Shown: positions 38,391-50,319 of the stretch, in pieces
How the letters are laid out: every line of letters starts with the position of its first letter
Position numbering within the stretch: the stretch's first letter is position 1
DNA from: Brasenia schreberi
Taxonomy: Eukaryota; Streptophyta; Magnoliopsida; Nymphaeales; Cabombaceae
Assembly: GCA_036023115.1 (NCBI GenBank)
Contig: JAYKKT010000074.1
Location: 8,578,501-8,642,500, forward strand
Length of the DNA: 64,000 nt
Direction of reading: 5' to 3'
Notes under the pieces: model-generated
What the model was told of the DNA's origin: nothing
Databases searched by the model: none
Seen by the model: the letters and a program-made list of their open reading frames with translations, nothing else
Program-made: the position numbers and the translations under genes

Positions 38391-40248
38391 GACAAGATTA
38401 CTTTGAAATGAATATCGTGATAGACCTATCGTACTCTACTTGTCCCGAGGAGTACGCAAGTTGCAACCATGCAAATTACTTTCCAATTATTTGTTCTCCT
38501 TTCCATCAAAGTCGTCGTCTCATCCGGTGATTACATTGTGCTTTTTGGAAAGAATTCAAGAACATTGTATGATTCCGTTGTATACTTGTCAATATTAGGG
38601 TTGAAAGTGAGATGAGGTGCTCGTTGTTCCACACATCTTTAGGACCTCAAACAGCAAGCTTGGATGTGAGATCATGTGCAGCGGCGGATCTAGAAACTGA
38701 AGCTCTTTTAGGGTGAGGCAAATAAGCCCTCCAATGGTTTAAGGTGAGACGAACAATGTATTATAGCCGATAGATTCCACTATGTATTGCATACTTTAAG
38801 TTGATTTTTGAAATTTGGTGGCCAAATGTAGATCGACCGCTTATCATGTGATTGAGTATTTACTCGTAAATATGTTACAAAGGCATGCTAAATGAATCAG
38901 TCTGATCATGACGCACATGTCTTCCATAACTAATATTTTGGAAATAAAGATTTACATTAGAAATCTTAAGCGAGAAAATATTTATTTTCTCAATGAAGAG
39001 TAAGTGAATATTTTAAGTTTTTAAATTAAGTTTACATAGAAAGTTGAGAACCTTACATATGCTAGCACACTGTTCATCTTACAGAATGGATGATTAAAAT
39101 CGGAATTCAAAAAATAAAGTATGCATCTAAATCATATGCACACATTTTACTTTTTAAATGCAAATTTTAACAATTCATCAACCCATATATGCTAATATAA
39201 AAATATCCCAACATATACGAGATTCTCAAACAAGTTTGTGTTCACGACTCGTTAATTGCCTCACCATGAGGAGCCATGCTCATTTTCTAGCCCAAGGCTC
39301 AGTGGGAAGAAACCATATTCGTGAAGAACGCAGTGCAAAGAGCTTCTCATCAGATGAGAAGCCCACACCTTTCTTAATTGATATGTCAAAACCCACGAGT
39401 CCAAATGAAGAACTTCAGTAGAACAGATGGTGTGGCTGTTGATCATGGTGTCATCCCAATCCTATAAGATCGTAGTACAGAAAACATCAAAATCACACTG
39501 GTTGTCGTGTTGAGGGCAGGTTTTCAAGTGGATTGGGACTCAAAGATTCCCTGGGAACATCAAGATCAGAGAATTTTCCTATTTGGATCTATATGTGGCA
39601 CCTTATAACAAAACGAGGAGGGAGCATGTATATGTTACGCATGCATGAGGATTCCACAATAGAAAAATCCGTTTGGTGAGTCCTTCCATCATGCTAGTTT
39701 CTTTAAGTAAATATATAATTTAGATTAGTATAATTTTTTTTGGCAACAACGAGGAGCAAAAGCCAGGATTGCATGCATATGGCGGGTATCGATTGCACCA
39801 CCAAGATTGCATGCATGAGGATTCCCCATGAGCTGAAGTCTCTCAATTTTCATTCAGCCATGATGATCTCTGTTTCACAAGCAATGAAGGCTTGTTTCAC
39901 CGAAGCCACCCTAGAAGCAATATCAAAGGTAGCACCCAACAAGTAGACAAGCCGACGTGGTAACTAAGTCGCTTGTTGGCCACTCCGTGGCGTGCCTTAG
40001 TTGTTCTAAGGATGCAACCAACCGCACAGTGGGCGTTCTCTACCCACTCTTCGGCTGGTTGCATTCTTGTAAGACACTATTCTCGTGGGAGCATCCATTG
40101 CAACAAGGGAGGAGACGAGCCCCACTCCACGGTAAAGCTTTTATATTCCCGTGCAACACAGATCATTGAGTTTTAACATAATTAATAATTAATATATATC
40201 ATGGAAACAATAATTTAAGTCTTAAGATTAGATGTGCAACCACATTTT
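38391..40248. other. Intergenic with weak repeat remnants
   Basis: At ~38680 a CAGCGGCGGATCTAGAAAC terminus resembles the hAT MITE ends at 26800 and 37108. Short frames at 39158-39421 and 39957-40176 match nothing I recognise. Confidence 0.35.
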
Positions 40249-42285
40249 GTAATACCCGCTCGGGTCACGACCACGACCCAGGCTGAGCCGATACCACGTG
40301 GCCGCTTCTCACGCAGGCATGATAGTGAGTAATAGCCCAATACAATACTAATTTAATTTAACTCAATGAAATGCCTAACTGAAATAAATATTCATATGGT
40401 GTGGGGGCCACCTAACAATAACCCCGAATGAAAAGATTTTTTAAATAATTTAATACTTATCGTACCATCTAAAATGAAAAGGATAGCTCTATCCAACTGC
40501 TACTCTACTCCGTGTGACTTAGAAGTAGTAGCTTAAGTACGAACTATAAAATAATAGAGTGAACTCTTACACATAGCTCAGTAGGGATGTTAAATATCTT
40601 TAAACAAAATTCATACAAAAGCATACATAATTTCACGATCATTTCATAACAAATCATAATTTTATCTCTAAATCATGATCTCAAATTCATACTCACACAT
40701 TCACACATACGCATATCACATCATTAGTTACGATAATTATAACTCATAATGTGTCTGCCCAAAGGTCACAAGAGTCGTTCGACCCTCCCTAACGTGACCT
40801 TGGTAACCCCGTCCAAGAGCCGACTCTCACGGCAGAGTGCCCGACTAACACACCCTATATTCGCCTCAAGCTGGATCGCCCGAGAGACCTGCAAGTCTCT
40901 ACAAAACCCACACAACCCACAAAAGTATAACTCATATATTCACATATCATTACATTTCTAAAACCAATTATAATTCATCACATTCACAAATCATATCCAA
41001 ATCCACAAGTATCCAAATCTAAATCCATATCCATATCCATATCCATACATTTAAATGTCATTTTAATACAACATATGCATATCAAAACATGCTCTTTATC
41101 AATCAATGTCATAAACATGTTCTATTTCAAAAGCATATCAAATAACCCATAATTGCGAACATCATTTCATAAACATCAATAAAATATTTATCAATTATGC
41201 ATATTTAAATCAATCTAAAACAAGAAAAATCACTTCTAGCATGGTTCTATAAAAGAATGCATAACCCCCTACCTGAAGGAACACTAACATCCAATCCCCA
41301 AATTGCTGAGCCACTCTTATCATCATCAAATCCTCTATTTTAATCTTTAAACAATTACAAATAATTAAAATATTAAAATTTATTTAACTACGAGTCTAAC
41401 GCAATAAATTGCATACAAATCGGATATCAAATGACCCTAAAATCACCAAAAACTCAATATGGATTCGTTTAATTTGTCTTGGATCCAAACTGATACTTGG
41501 ATCCATATCTAATCCAAACTGAGCGACATAGTAGGTAGTTGTATCACTGTATCGATACAAAGCTGCAACTACTGACACGAGTCTTGTTTCTGAACCAAAA
41601 CCCATTTCAAGACCCGACCCAAACCTAACTCATTTTCGACACAAAACCTGATACAAAACTTGTTTCTAACCTGTTTTGATACAGAATTGTTTCTTAACAT
41701 GCAACATGAGGACACAACATGAATTTGTGTCATTTCAAGGCATTTTAGACACAACACGACACAAAAACCTGGACACACCCAAAAGGGACTGGTTTCCTTG
41801 GTTTTTCGGCGTCGATTTTTCCAGTTTTCGGCGACAGCTAAGGCTGGTGGTCTCCAACGGACCATCTGCCCTCCTCTTTCAATCAAACCCAATATCGGTC
41901 ACCGACAATGGCATTTTGGTTAGAAAATTCATGAAAAACAGTAACTGAGATTTAAGAAAAAATTCATGAATCTACACTTGTTTTCAATCGATTTTCGAGT
42001 ATTAAGACTTGTTTTTGAATGTTTAGCATAAATCAAGTAAAAGCCCTTCGATCTAACTCAGATTTAGCAACTAAAATGAAAAAAAATAGAAAAGCAAAAG
42101 CGAGGGTTTCTTACCGAATTTCAGCCGACTCCTCGACGCTCTCGCAACTTGCCCAATCTGTCTCGATGCTGCCCGCCATGGAGGCCCCTTTAAAGGCCTT
42201 CCAGATCTAGTAACTATTCAGCATTGACAGCAATGGGGTTGCCATTGTTGTCTCTGTGCAGTAACGCTCGGGTGTTACTGCTTTC
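40249..42285. other. Possible repeat element of unknown class
   Basis: The left edge GTAATACCCG (about 40251) and the reverse-complemented right edge GTAACACCCG (about 42280) match at 9 of 10 bases, enclosing ~2.0 kb with no open frame above about 110 codons. The left boundary begins TGTAATACCCG, reminiscent of some plant LTR starts. On the minus strand, the right part (42210-42090) has a leader-like sequence ending in a possible splice donor (TTCGGTAAG). Whether this is a solo LTR, a non-autonomous DNA element or coincidence is undecided. Confidence 0.25.
41022..41048. repeat. (ATCCAT)n hexanucleotide repeat
   Basis: About four tandem copies of a 6-bp unit. Confidence 0.8.
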
Positions 42286-42724
42286 TTGTTCGGGCGGGTC
42301 TGGATCCAATCAGGTCTGGATCCAAACCGCCCAACCCACCCGCTACACATAGCGGATGCAGGCTTTCAACTTTCAAAACTTAATTTTGTCAAGGTAAATG
42401 CATAGATTTCCAGGCTTCGCCCCTTGCAACTCTATGCAATGCACGCCCACATAGATGAATCAATTGCATTCTACCAAGGCGAGATTAGAATGCATGTGAG
42501 AGGCATCTTCCCTGTGACTGCGATGGGCGACTTTATATGCAGTAAAACTAGTAGGACTTGAACCTTTAGAGAAGGAGAGCTATTTTAAATGCCACTCTCC
42601 CCATTTTAACTCAAGTTTACAAGCATAGCGCATTCGATTCTGATTCTTGAGCAAGGAATGAAACTAAATACTGCTTTCAGTTGGTTTTCACTATTTAACT
42701 TGATTTGTTCTCTCTCTCTTTGGG

Positions 42725-42779
<55 letters not shown>
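42725..42779. repeat. (TA)n(TG)n microsatellite
   Basis: TA tract joined to a TG tract, directly abutting the hairpin element at 42780. Confidence 0.95.
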
Positions 42780-42780
<1 letters not shown>

Positions 42781-42884
42781 CCACCCAAGTGGACATAGTC
42801 TCTCATTTATCGCCTTTGATGAACAATCAACATCCTAATCATCCAAAGGTGATTGAGGATGAGGGAGTATGTCTACAGGGTGGA
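42780..42884. mobile_element. 105-bp fold-back MITE inside microsatellites
   Basis: The termini TCCACCCAAGTGGACATA and (reverse complement of the right end) TCCACCCTGTAGACATA form inverted repeats. The inner sequence also pairs (CTCTCATTTATCGCCTTTGATG against CCCTCATCCTCAATCACCTTTGGATG), so almost the whole element is one imperfect stem. A TG tract lies on the left and a TATA/GA tract (42902-42930) on the right. A related sequence lies at ~47980-48040. Confidence 0.65.
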
Positions 42885-42951
42885 CCTGTGTATCACTCCT
42901 AATATATACAATATATATATAGAGAGAGAGACCATAGTCTATAAGCATACT

Positions 42952-43156
42952 AATTCATGCTCAAATTTCTTTAAAAATTTCAACCATTTTAAGGTTAACG
43001 ATTAATATCTTTAAAGTAAAAAGTAAAATAGTATCAAATGCATCCTTTACTGCACCTGCAAAAGTATTAAGGCGCCTTTTTACTTTTATATTTGAATTTC
43101 AGCTGTTGATTTCACCAATTTGAGAGTTGAAATCTTTAAAGATGTTTATGAATGAG
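42952..43156. mobile_element. Hairpin MITE, copy d
   Basis: The left arm contains TTCATGC and TTCTTTAAAAATTTCAACC. The right arm contains the complementary GTTGAAATCTTTAAAGATG and TTTATGAATGA. It has the same general design as MITEs a-c, bounded on the left by a TATATAGAGAGAG tract and on the right by CTCTATATAGATAGA. Confidence 0.55.
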
Positions 43157-43210
43157 ATTGCGCATTTACCAATTTCTTTCTCTATATAGATAGATACGTG
43201 TGTGTATATG

Positions 43211-44830
43211 TACTGACACTTTATAAAGATACTCAATTATCACTTTATATCTTAGTGAATTAACCTAAGAAAATGGTGCTGGTTTGATTCACACGTTTGC
43301 ATTTTCTGATTTATTTAAAAACTTTTAGCGGCTTTTTGAGATATTATTTATTAGGTATAATCATATATATAAGTTGTATTCATATACATTCACGTAGATA
43401 GATCTATGATTTCTGAAAATTATTCCTCACTCACATTCGCATGCACTTGTGTGTTCAATCCCAGCCGCACCCATGTGCGATGGTACCGGTCACCGCGTCA
43501 AGAAAGTTTCATGGAAATATTTAGATTGCAACTTCTCCCTGCCACCCACTGCCCATTCTTAACCGTTGACCATCCTAAGTCGGCAATGGATGAAATTAGC
43601 CGTATTTCTACTTCTGTGACTCCGATTCAGAGGGCAAACAGAACGTGATGGACACCGTCCGGCGTAGAGCGGATATCGAGGGGAGAACACGATCGGCTCA
43701 ACCAGAATTGCTTGAATGATGTGCGTAGAGACGAGATCTTGACGCATCCAAGGTCAGATCCTAGCAACTTATGAACACCAAAAGGCGCTTGTATGATTTT
43801 ACCTCTGATGGCTTTGTCCAGGAATATACGATGCTTCAATTTGTAACTTTATTGCTCTTTCAAATTTCTGGTTTGAATTTTTGAGGGCCTCATTTTTATA
43901 CTTCCTGCTATCTGCAGATGATTTCACGTTATCGATTTACCACCTTAGAACTTGGAAGATTTTGATTTTGAAGACGAGGAGGAGGTACAAGGTCAATTTC
44001 ATCTCATGTTTCTAATAGGAACTCAGAAAGAAGAGGAACATTCAAGCACCCCATCTAAAGTTTAGAAATGAAAAGGAACTCGCTATATGCAAAAACGCAC
44101 ATATCTTAAGGTGCTAAGTAGGTTTAGTGGCATGAGTTCATGGTTCTTTACGTCACCTTGTTAGGAAAGCAGATTTACCTGAAATTGCTTTCCAACAGTA
44201 GATGAACCACGCAGTTCAAGCATGGTTCAAGTTCCTTCATAATTATGATGTGCTATCGGAGAATTGGTGAGTATATGATGCACTGAAACATAAATGATCT
44301 CGTTGCAGTTAGATAAGAAGATTTCTCTGAGTTTGAATAAACGAGGAAAATGGAAGAAGTGCGATTAGTGATGGAGCATGGGATGCCTTTTAGAAGATGA
44401 GTGGGAATTTTATGCCAAGGATACACCTGGTTGATCACTTCGGCCCTACGTTGCACAGACAATTTTACCAGTCACATATTCCCCATTCTCATTTTTGGTC
44501 TCTTGATGCGTGGAAGTGGTGATAAGAGCTGCATTCTGAAAGTACTGCCGGTTCCACAAATACTTCACAAAATACTGCTTCTGCACAGCCATCAAGGAAA
44601 TGGAAATAATATTTCTTGATGAAGCGTCTTCTGTGCCTAATCTTCTTCGTGTGGACACTATCCTTTTTAGATTCTGGATTCAAATCGATGTTGGGGATTG
44701 AAATGTTGGAAATTGAAAAAATAATGGATAAACCGAGGGCATGGCAATACTTTTGTCTTTTGAGTTTTCTATAAACTATATAAACTATGCTCATTTTAGG
44801 CCATTATTGACCTCGATATTAGAACAGACA
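43211..44830. other. Intergenic, nothing recognised
   Basis: Short frames on both strands, for example 44489-44794 (-), without family signatures. Confidence 0.35.
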
Positions 44831-45043
44831 TGTTGGATTTTCAAAGAATCCAAATAATTGTAACAAGGTTTAATTTTGTCAATTCTATGTTTTAGAATTG
44901 TGTAATATGTCCCTAGAAAAAGGTGTTTTTCTATACCTATAAATATATATAATTTCAACTTCTAAATCATGTGTAAAGAATTCTTTCTTCCTATTCTTGA
45001 GTTCTGTGTTAGTTGTTTCCACTATAACTTTTCTCTTCCAACA
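44831..45043 (+). mobile_element. Copia-type 5' LTR
   Basis: Starts TGTTGGA and ends TCCAACA, a perfect 7-bp terminal inversion of the TG...CA type. It is 213 bp long and contains a TATA-like CTATAAATATATA near 44937. Directly after it, TTTGGTAGGAGGACC resembles an eroded initiator-Met tRNA primer-binding site. A gag fragment follows in the proper position, which supports the call. Confidence 0.75.
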
Positions 45044-45094
45044 TTTGGTAGGAGGACCTTGAGAATTCTAAAATGATTTTCATGGATATTATCT

Positions 45095-45440
45095 GAATGG
45101 TCCAACCTCAAATCTCAATATTTGATGAGAAAATTTTGAGCACCGAAGAATCCAAATGGAGGCGTTATTTGAGTTTAAAAAGCTAACATAAATCATCAAA
45201 GAATGATTGGTGGAACCGACAATTGTAGATAATTTGGTACTGAAAGAGCAAAAGGCATCTAAAGGAAAATCAAAAGAAAGATCGTAATCTCTTTTTTACA
45301 TCTTTGAGCATTAGGTTATTCTCTTTCAAAAGATAACAAATATAAGAAGGGCAAAAGATGCATGGGACACTCTCATCAAGGCTTATAAGAAAGTTGAAAG
45401 AGTTGATAAGGTTTGTATTCAAACTCTCCAGGGTGGGGTA
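45095..45440 (+). pseudogene. Copia gag (UBN2-like) fragment
   Basis: Begins with VQPQISIFDEKIL, matching the usual Copia gag start (QPQIP-F-G-NY). After a frameshift it reads IQMEALFEFKKL with internal stops. Further on it gives AKDAWDTLIKAYKKVERVDKVCIQTLQG (45355-45430 region; short forms AKDAWDTL and VCIQTL are the diagnostic parts). Homology then ends. No pol region or 3' LTR follows, so the element is truncated. Confidence 0.75.
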
Positions 45441-45931
45441 GGGTTTAAGGTAAACCCATCCTACCCTGTCCCACACCACAACAATGTTTTGACATTTTCT
45501 TTTAGTTACAACAAAAAGCCAAAGCCTTACACATGCACACCCTGAGAATCGAACTCACCACCTACATGGTCAGAGAGACCTGCCAGGTTCTTTATCGATT
45601 TGCATGGTGGTCTTGCACATTTTGGACACCCTAGCACTTGTATCATCACTACGAAGCCGAAACAAGCATGACTTCTTTTTCTTGGGCCATCTCAGCATCA
45701 ACTATTTCAAAATTTTATAGAAATTAAAGTCTTAAAGTAGCTTTAAGGCTGCTCCATGCCTTCGAAGTAGCGCAAGACAAAAGTGGCACTTGAAGGGCTC
45801 GACAGCAAGCTACTATTGATGGAACCCTTCCCAAAAAACAAATTAATATCAGGTGGTGAGATAAATTTAATATCAGGTTGGTCACATAGACTATGTACGA
45901 GATATTAAACTCATAAGAACAGCATTTGACC

Positions 45932-45962
<31 letters not shown>

Positions 45963-47848
45963 ATTAACCTGATCATAAGAACATATACAACACGACTTAG
46001 AAAATACCGAGAAGGGTATAGAAATGGTTTAATACTGTGTATAAACACTTCATGAATGATTGAATATCAACCAATTACGAACTTACTAGTGAAAATTAAC
46101 TTAAGAAAGTAATTATCATTGTAACAAAATCTAAAAATACATATAAGCCAGCCAAGTGGTTAACCTAACCCTAAATCACAAAGCCATTGATTCCTGTGAT
46201 CCGGTGGAAACAAGAGGAGAAAAGAAGAAGGTAATTCACCCAAACAAATGGAAATGTGAGCAAGTTTTTAATCTTACTCAAACATACTGTATTCATATGA
46301 TTTCCAACCTTCTTACTTTTTTGCGTCAGAGGAACGTACATATATAGGAACTCGGTTAAACTTCTACTCGAACATATATAGTTTTTTCCCTTTAATTAAT
46401 TAATTAGCACCAATATGTGGTTTCCCCATTTAACTTTTTCTTGAGAAGGGAAACAAACAATGGAATAGTTTTCCCATGTCCATGAGTGATATCCTTTATG
46501 CAGAACAAAACCATATACATGAGTGATATCCATTTGTACATCCAATAGGTGAGCCATATAACAAGAACTGCACCTACATATGTCAAAACAGACCACATCT
46601 TGGTCTCCTCTCTTAGAGTAGAAAAGAAAAGAAAAACCTTTTTGTCGACACACACACACACACACACACACAGAGGCTTTACAAGATACTTTGAAGGCAT
46701 TTGAAATCCTAAAAGAATATGAGACTTTTTATCAGCTTTTAACGTTCATTTATATTTGGAACCAGCAGCAAGGTGGAAGTTTTCGTCATTGTCTTCTTCG
46801 CCGCGTGATAATTCTTTTAATGGGTAAGGTGGGGGTTATGCAGGACTGTCGAGAAGATAGAAGTAATAACATTCAATTTGGACCTTCACCACCAATCTAA
46901 TGGTTTATCTTTCCATGCATATATGCCCTGTAACTGCGATAGCAAGATGAAGCATGTTATTTTCTTGAATTTGTTGTTCATAAAATGTAAGCTTAAATAA
47001 AGGAAGTTTTGTCTATCGCATGAGCCAGGCCATGTATCATCTACAGTAAACTTTAGCCATTTTAGCATCCACAGTGAAGCAGGCCATGCATCATCCACCG
47101 TGTGCCAGTGTAGAGCTCCATTCATGGGCGTCGGAGATTTTCCCTTTTGTTGGAGTGGCTTCTAATTGTTTCGATTTCAATTTCAGTTCCGCTGCATGAT
47201 GATAATAATTTTGTTTTGCTTTTTATAGTCACGGTTTGGTCCTGTTTACAGTCCCCCTACTGAAACATATTTAGAAACAAAATTAACTTTTGTGAAGAAA
47301 AAATAAATTAAATTTTACTTTGTTCTAAGAAAAACATATTAAAATTTTATACGGTAAATTAAAGGGCTTGAAATTCAGATGGCCTCAGGTTCGGGTTCCG
47401 GTTCTATTTCGGTCTTTCGAATGTTAGGATCCTGACGACCAAACTATGTAGCCCTTGGTTCAGTTCCAATGGTCCCGGTCTTCGGTGGTTCTTCGAAAGG
47501 TTCGGGTTGGTTCCAAAAGAGCAATAATGCATATTTACCTCATGAATTAGAAATCGTTTTGACAAATATTACTTAACTTCTGTTAAGTGAAAAACTATGA
47601 TTGTTTAGAAAAAGAGTGAGATGGTGTTATTTCTTGCATTCCCAATCATTTATTGTTTTGCAAAACATTAGTTACTTATGCAACTTTTTATTGCATCTTA
47701 ATGTAGCTTGTTGTTAAATACTTTGAAATAAGAAGGACCAATAAGCTTTAAAAGGCCGTTTTCTATAAGTTACCAACAAAATTAAAAAAGGAGGCCTATT
47801 TATGGGTGACTTTTTCTTTTATTCAGCTAGGTAAATTTGTTTCATGTT
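45441..47848. other. Intergenic with microsatellites
   Basis: Contains a (TA)n tract at about 45932-45959, a (CA)n tract at about 46649-46672, and a GGTTCGGG/CCGGTTC-rich stretch at 47380-47520. No gene is supported; the overlapping minus-strand frames at 46396-46700 are built around the CA repeat. Confidence 0.4.
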
Positions 47849-47896
47849 TTATTATATATATATATATATAATATGTATATATATATATATAATATG

Positions 47897-47928
<32 letters not shown>

Positions 47929-47929
47929 C
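47849..47929. repeat. Interrupted (TA)n then (TG)n microsatellite
   Basis: Three TA tracts separated by AATATG, followed by a TG tract. Confidence 0.9.
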
Positions 47930-47964
47930 ACGCATGCATGTGTGATATATGAATGCATGTATAG

Positions 47965-48352
47965 AGTACTTTGAGAGTATATATTCACCGAGGACCACCT
48001 TCTTATTGCCTTCAATGGATGGGCAATTAGGGATCAAATGGTGCCTAGTTAGCATGGTCTTTGGTTGCGATCAAGGAGGATTGGATTGTAGTCGTCGAAG
48101 AGTATGTATTCTCAGAGGACTCTATCATTCATGTCTCTTTCTTTATATATATATAAAGAAATTTCACAGTAGCACGTTGACAAGTTTATCTAGCTGAATG
48201 AAGGAAAAGTTAGCAACTTTTTTGATTTTTTATCGATCTTATAGAAACGGCCGGCCTTTGAACAACCTAAAAGTCCAAGGCTATGACTATTGCAAGTCCT
48301 TCTCTGATCGGCCATCAAGGCAGTCGGATGGTGGTCCTCGGGGAGGTCCCTA
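47965..48352. repeat. Inverted and direct repeat cluster, possible composite MITE
   Basis: The word CCGAGGACCACC with a following ~40 bp at ~47988 recurs as its reverse complement at ~48330-48345 (GGTGGTCCTCGG). A direct partial copy, AGAGTATGTATTCTCAGAGGAC, lies at ~48099 compared with AGAGTATATATTCACCGAGGAC at ~47972. The unit shares ATYGCCTTYRATG-like wording with the fold-back MITE at 42780 and is likewise bounded by TA/TG tracts. Confidence 0.45.
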
Positions 48353-48356
48353 TCTT

Positions 48357-48357
48357 T

Positions 48358-48422
<65 letters not shown>

Positions 48423-48443
48423 TGTATGTATATATATATATAT

Positions 48444-48500
<57 letters not shown>
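48357..48500. repeat. Compound (TA)n(TG)n(TA)n(GA)n microsatellite
   Basis: Over 140 bp of adjoining dinucleotide tracts. The apparent open frames through it are low-complexity artefacts. Confidence 0.95.
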
Positions 48501-48503
<3 letters not shown>

Positions 48504-48722
48504 ATGTTGGGTATTTGTTAGACAACACATGTCTCCCACGGCCCAATTTTGATCAAGTTTTGTCCAGTTGGGCTCCCATGGGTCGGGCCAATATTATTAG
48601 AGAGAGAGAGTTTAGGTTGCTTACGGGTTGAGTACTTGTTAGATCACACGTGTCCCCAACGGCTCCATTTTGATCAAGTTGTCTTCGGTTGGGTTCCCAT
48701 TGGACAGGGCCAATATTATTAG
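48491..48722. repeat. Diverged tandem duplication, two ~110-120 bp units
   Basis: Unit 1 (48491-48600) and unit 2 (48601-48722) both start with a GA tract plus GTTTA and both end in GGCCAATATTATTAG. They share TTGTTAGA, ATTTTGATCAAGTT and GTTGGG-TCCCAT in the same order. Divergence is roughly a fifth of positions by eye. Confidence 0.85.
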
Positions 48723-48957
48723 TGGTTCCTCTTTGACCACAATAAATAAGAAACGATTGTGTTAGAAGGCATCCTTGAGTTTACACCAAATAAACAGCAT
48801 CTACAATACTAACGAGTATCAAATTCTCTCTCACAGTTCTGGGACCGGTTCAGATGGTTCCGGTTACTGTCGGTTCTGAACCAGTCATGTCTAATGAACA
48901 CTGGGATTTAAGTAATCCATCCTAGTTAAAAAACTATACGTACTAACTAATGCATGA

Positions 48958-49008
48958 ACCAATGAATCCTTATAGTCGACCCCACTTGGTGTGAGAAAGA
49001 CTTGGTTT
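48958..49008 (+). mobile_element. RTE 3'-end fragment
   Basis: GTCGACCCCACTTGGTGTG then AGAAAGACTTGG matches the last ~45 bp of the RTE copies. Confidence 0.5.
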
Positions 49009-49599
49009 GTTTTTCGTCAATTGGTTTCCCTTCTATATGAACATTCAAACGGTATTACTTTCAGACTGTTGGACTTCAAAGAAGGCAGGCATGAACCCAA
49101 GTCTTACATGGCTGGTTAAGTCAAGTAAGTTAAGCTTGCTTTGACTTGCTTCTACAGGCACGACAGAGAGCAACAATCTTCACAACTTGGCTCGATCGAA
49201 GACCTTGAATTTCGCCGGTCGGGTTCGTCATGTGACCCGATCTATATGACTCATTTGAAACTCAATATATGAGCGATATCTAGCTTGCATCAGCAGGTTT
49301 GAGTCACTTGGATGATTTCTTCATTGCAATATGATTAGGAGCAGCTGAAGCGTATTTGTGGGATGGCAATTAGAGTCTTGAACTTCCTTTGTGTTTCAGA
49401 TTTAGCACAACATTTCGTCTATGATCTCTATACAGTTTCTAACAAATCAGGTCGCTGAGACTGTAGTTTCATGTTTCTCTTTTTCTTGCCTATGGCTCCA
49501 TTTGCATACACACATGCACGCACGCACAACAAAACAAATAAGATAAAATCATTTAAAATAGCTTAAAAGAATAAAAAATAACAAAAAAAGGTTTGACAA

Positions 49600-49816
49600 G
49601 AAGATACAAGAAGCTAGAAAATGTTAAAAGAGGAAGAAAAAGACCACAATAATACTGTGAACAACCAAGAAATTCTCTTAAACGAGGAAAAGTCTCTTGT
49701 TTTTTTTAAAAAAAATTGATCTAGCTTTATATTGAATGATTGGACTCTATGGAACAAAGTATTTATGTGACTGACTCCATCTAGTATGAAAAAAAATCTT
49801 AATAATTGTTAGTGTT
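49600..49816 (+). mobile_element. 5'-truncated RTE fragment
   Basis: Matches the C-terminal coding end (GTTAAAAGAGGAAGAAAAAG, the same place as the KRGRGRPQKCWKE end of the 22-kb copy), then the 3' UTR and CCATCTAGTATGAAAAAAAA plus a short TTGTTAGTG tail. Confidence 0.7.
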
Positions 49817-50319
49817 GGTATTGTAAGGGGAGGGATGCCAATGTGTGGCGTTCATGCCCGAGCACCCGATTAATGGGATAAAGTAACCAAATCAGGACTT
49901 CATTAGCACTCCAATTCAGATTCAGTTTTTAATTCTTAAATATATGTCCGAGTCCAATGTATACCCAGGTCCAAATAGGTTGGTCCGTACACGCTAGAAG
50001 CGGGTCGAATTAATGTATAGAACTCCAATCTGACCCTCCACTCTAAATCTGGATCTGGATTTACCAGCTCAGATTATCTTGGATTTGGCACTAGGGTCTG
50101 ACCCGATGGACAGCACTATCTAATTTACTGTTTGACACAGTCTCGAAAGAAGAAACTTCGTCCTTTGGACTTCGGGAGAAATAAATGCTTTGATTTCGTA
50201 TGCCCAAGCAAGTGCCCCGAACCACGGCTAATCACTATGTGTTGACAACGAGTCTGCGGTTGGTCATAACCCGATGTTAAATCAGTTCAACTATCTTGGT
50301 CACTCAGCAATTCCAGATA

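Noticed and set aside
40681..41240. Clusters of short similar words (CATATC, ATCCAT, CATTTC) that look like a spaced array
   Set aside because: No constant repeat of CRISPR size and no unique spacers; this is simple-sequence drift in plant DNA.
48198..48631. Overlapping open frames of 60-107 codons with poly-(CV), poly-(RE) or poly-(LS)
   Set aside because: They are read-throughs of dinucleotide microsatellites in several frames.
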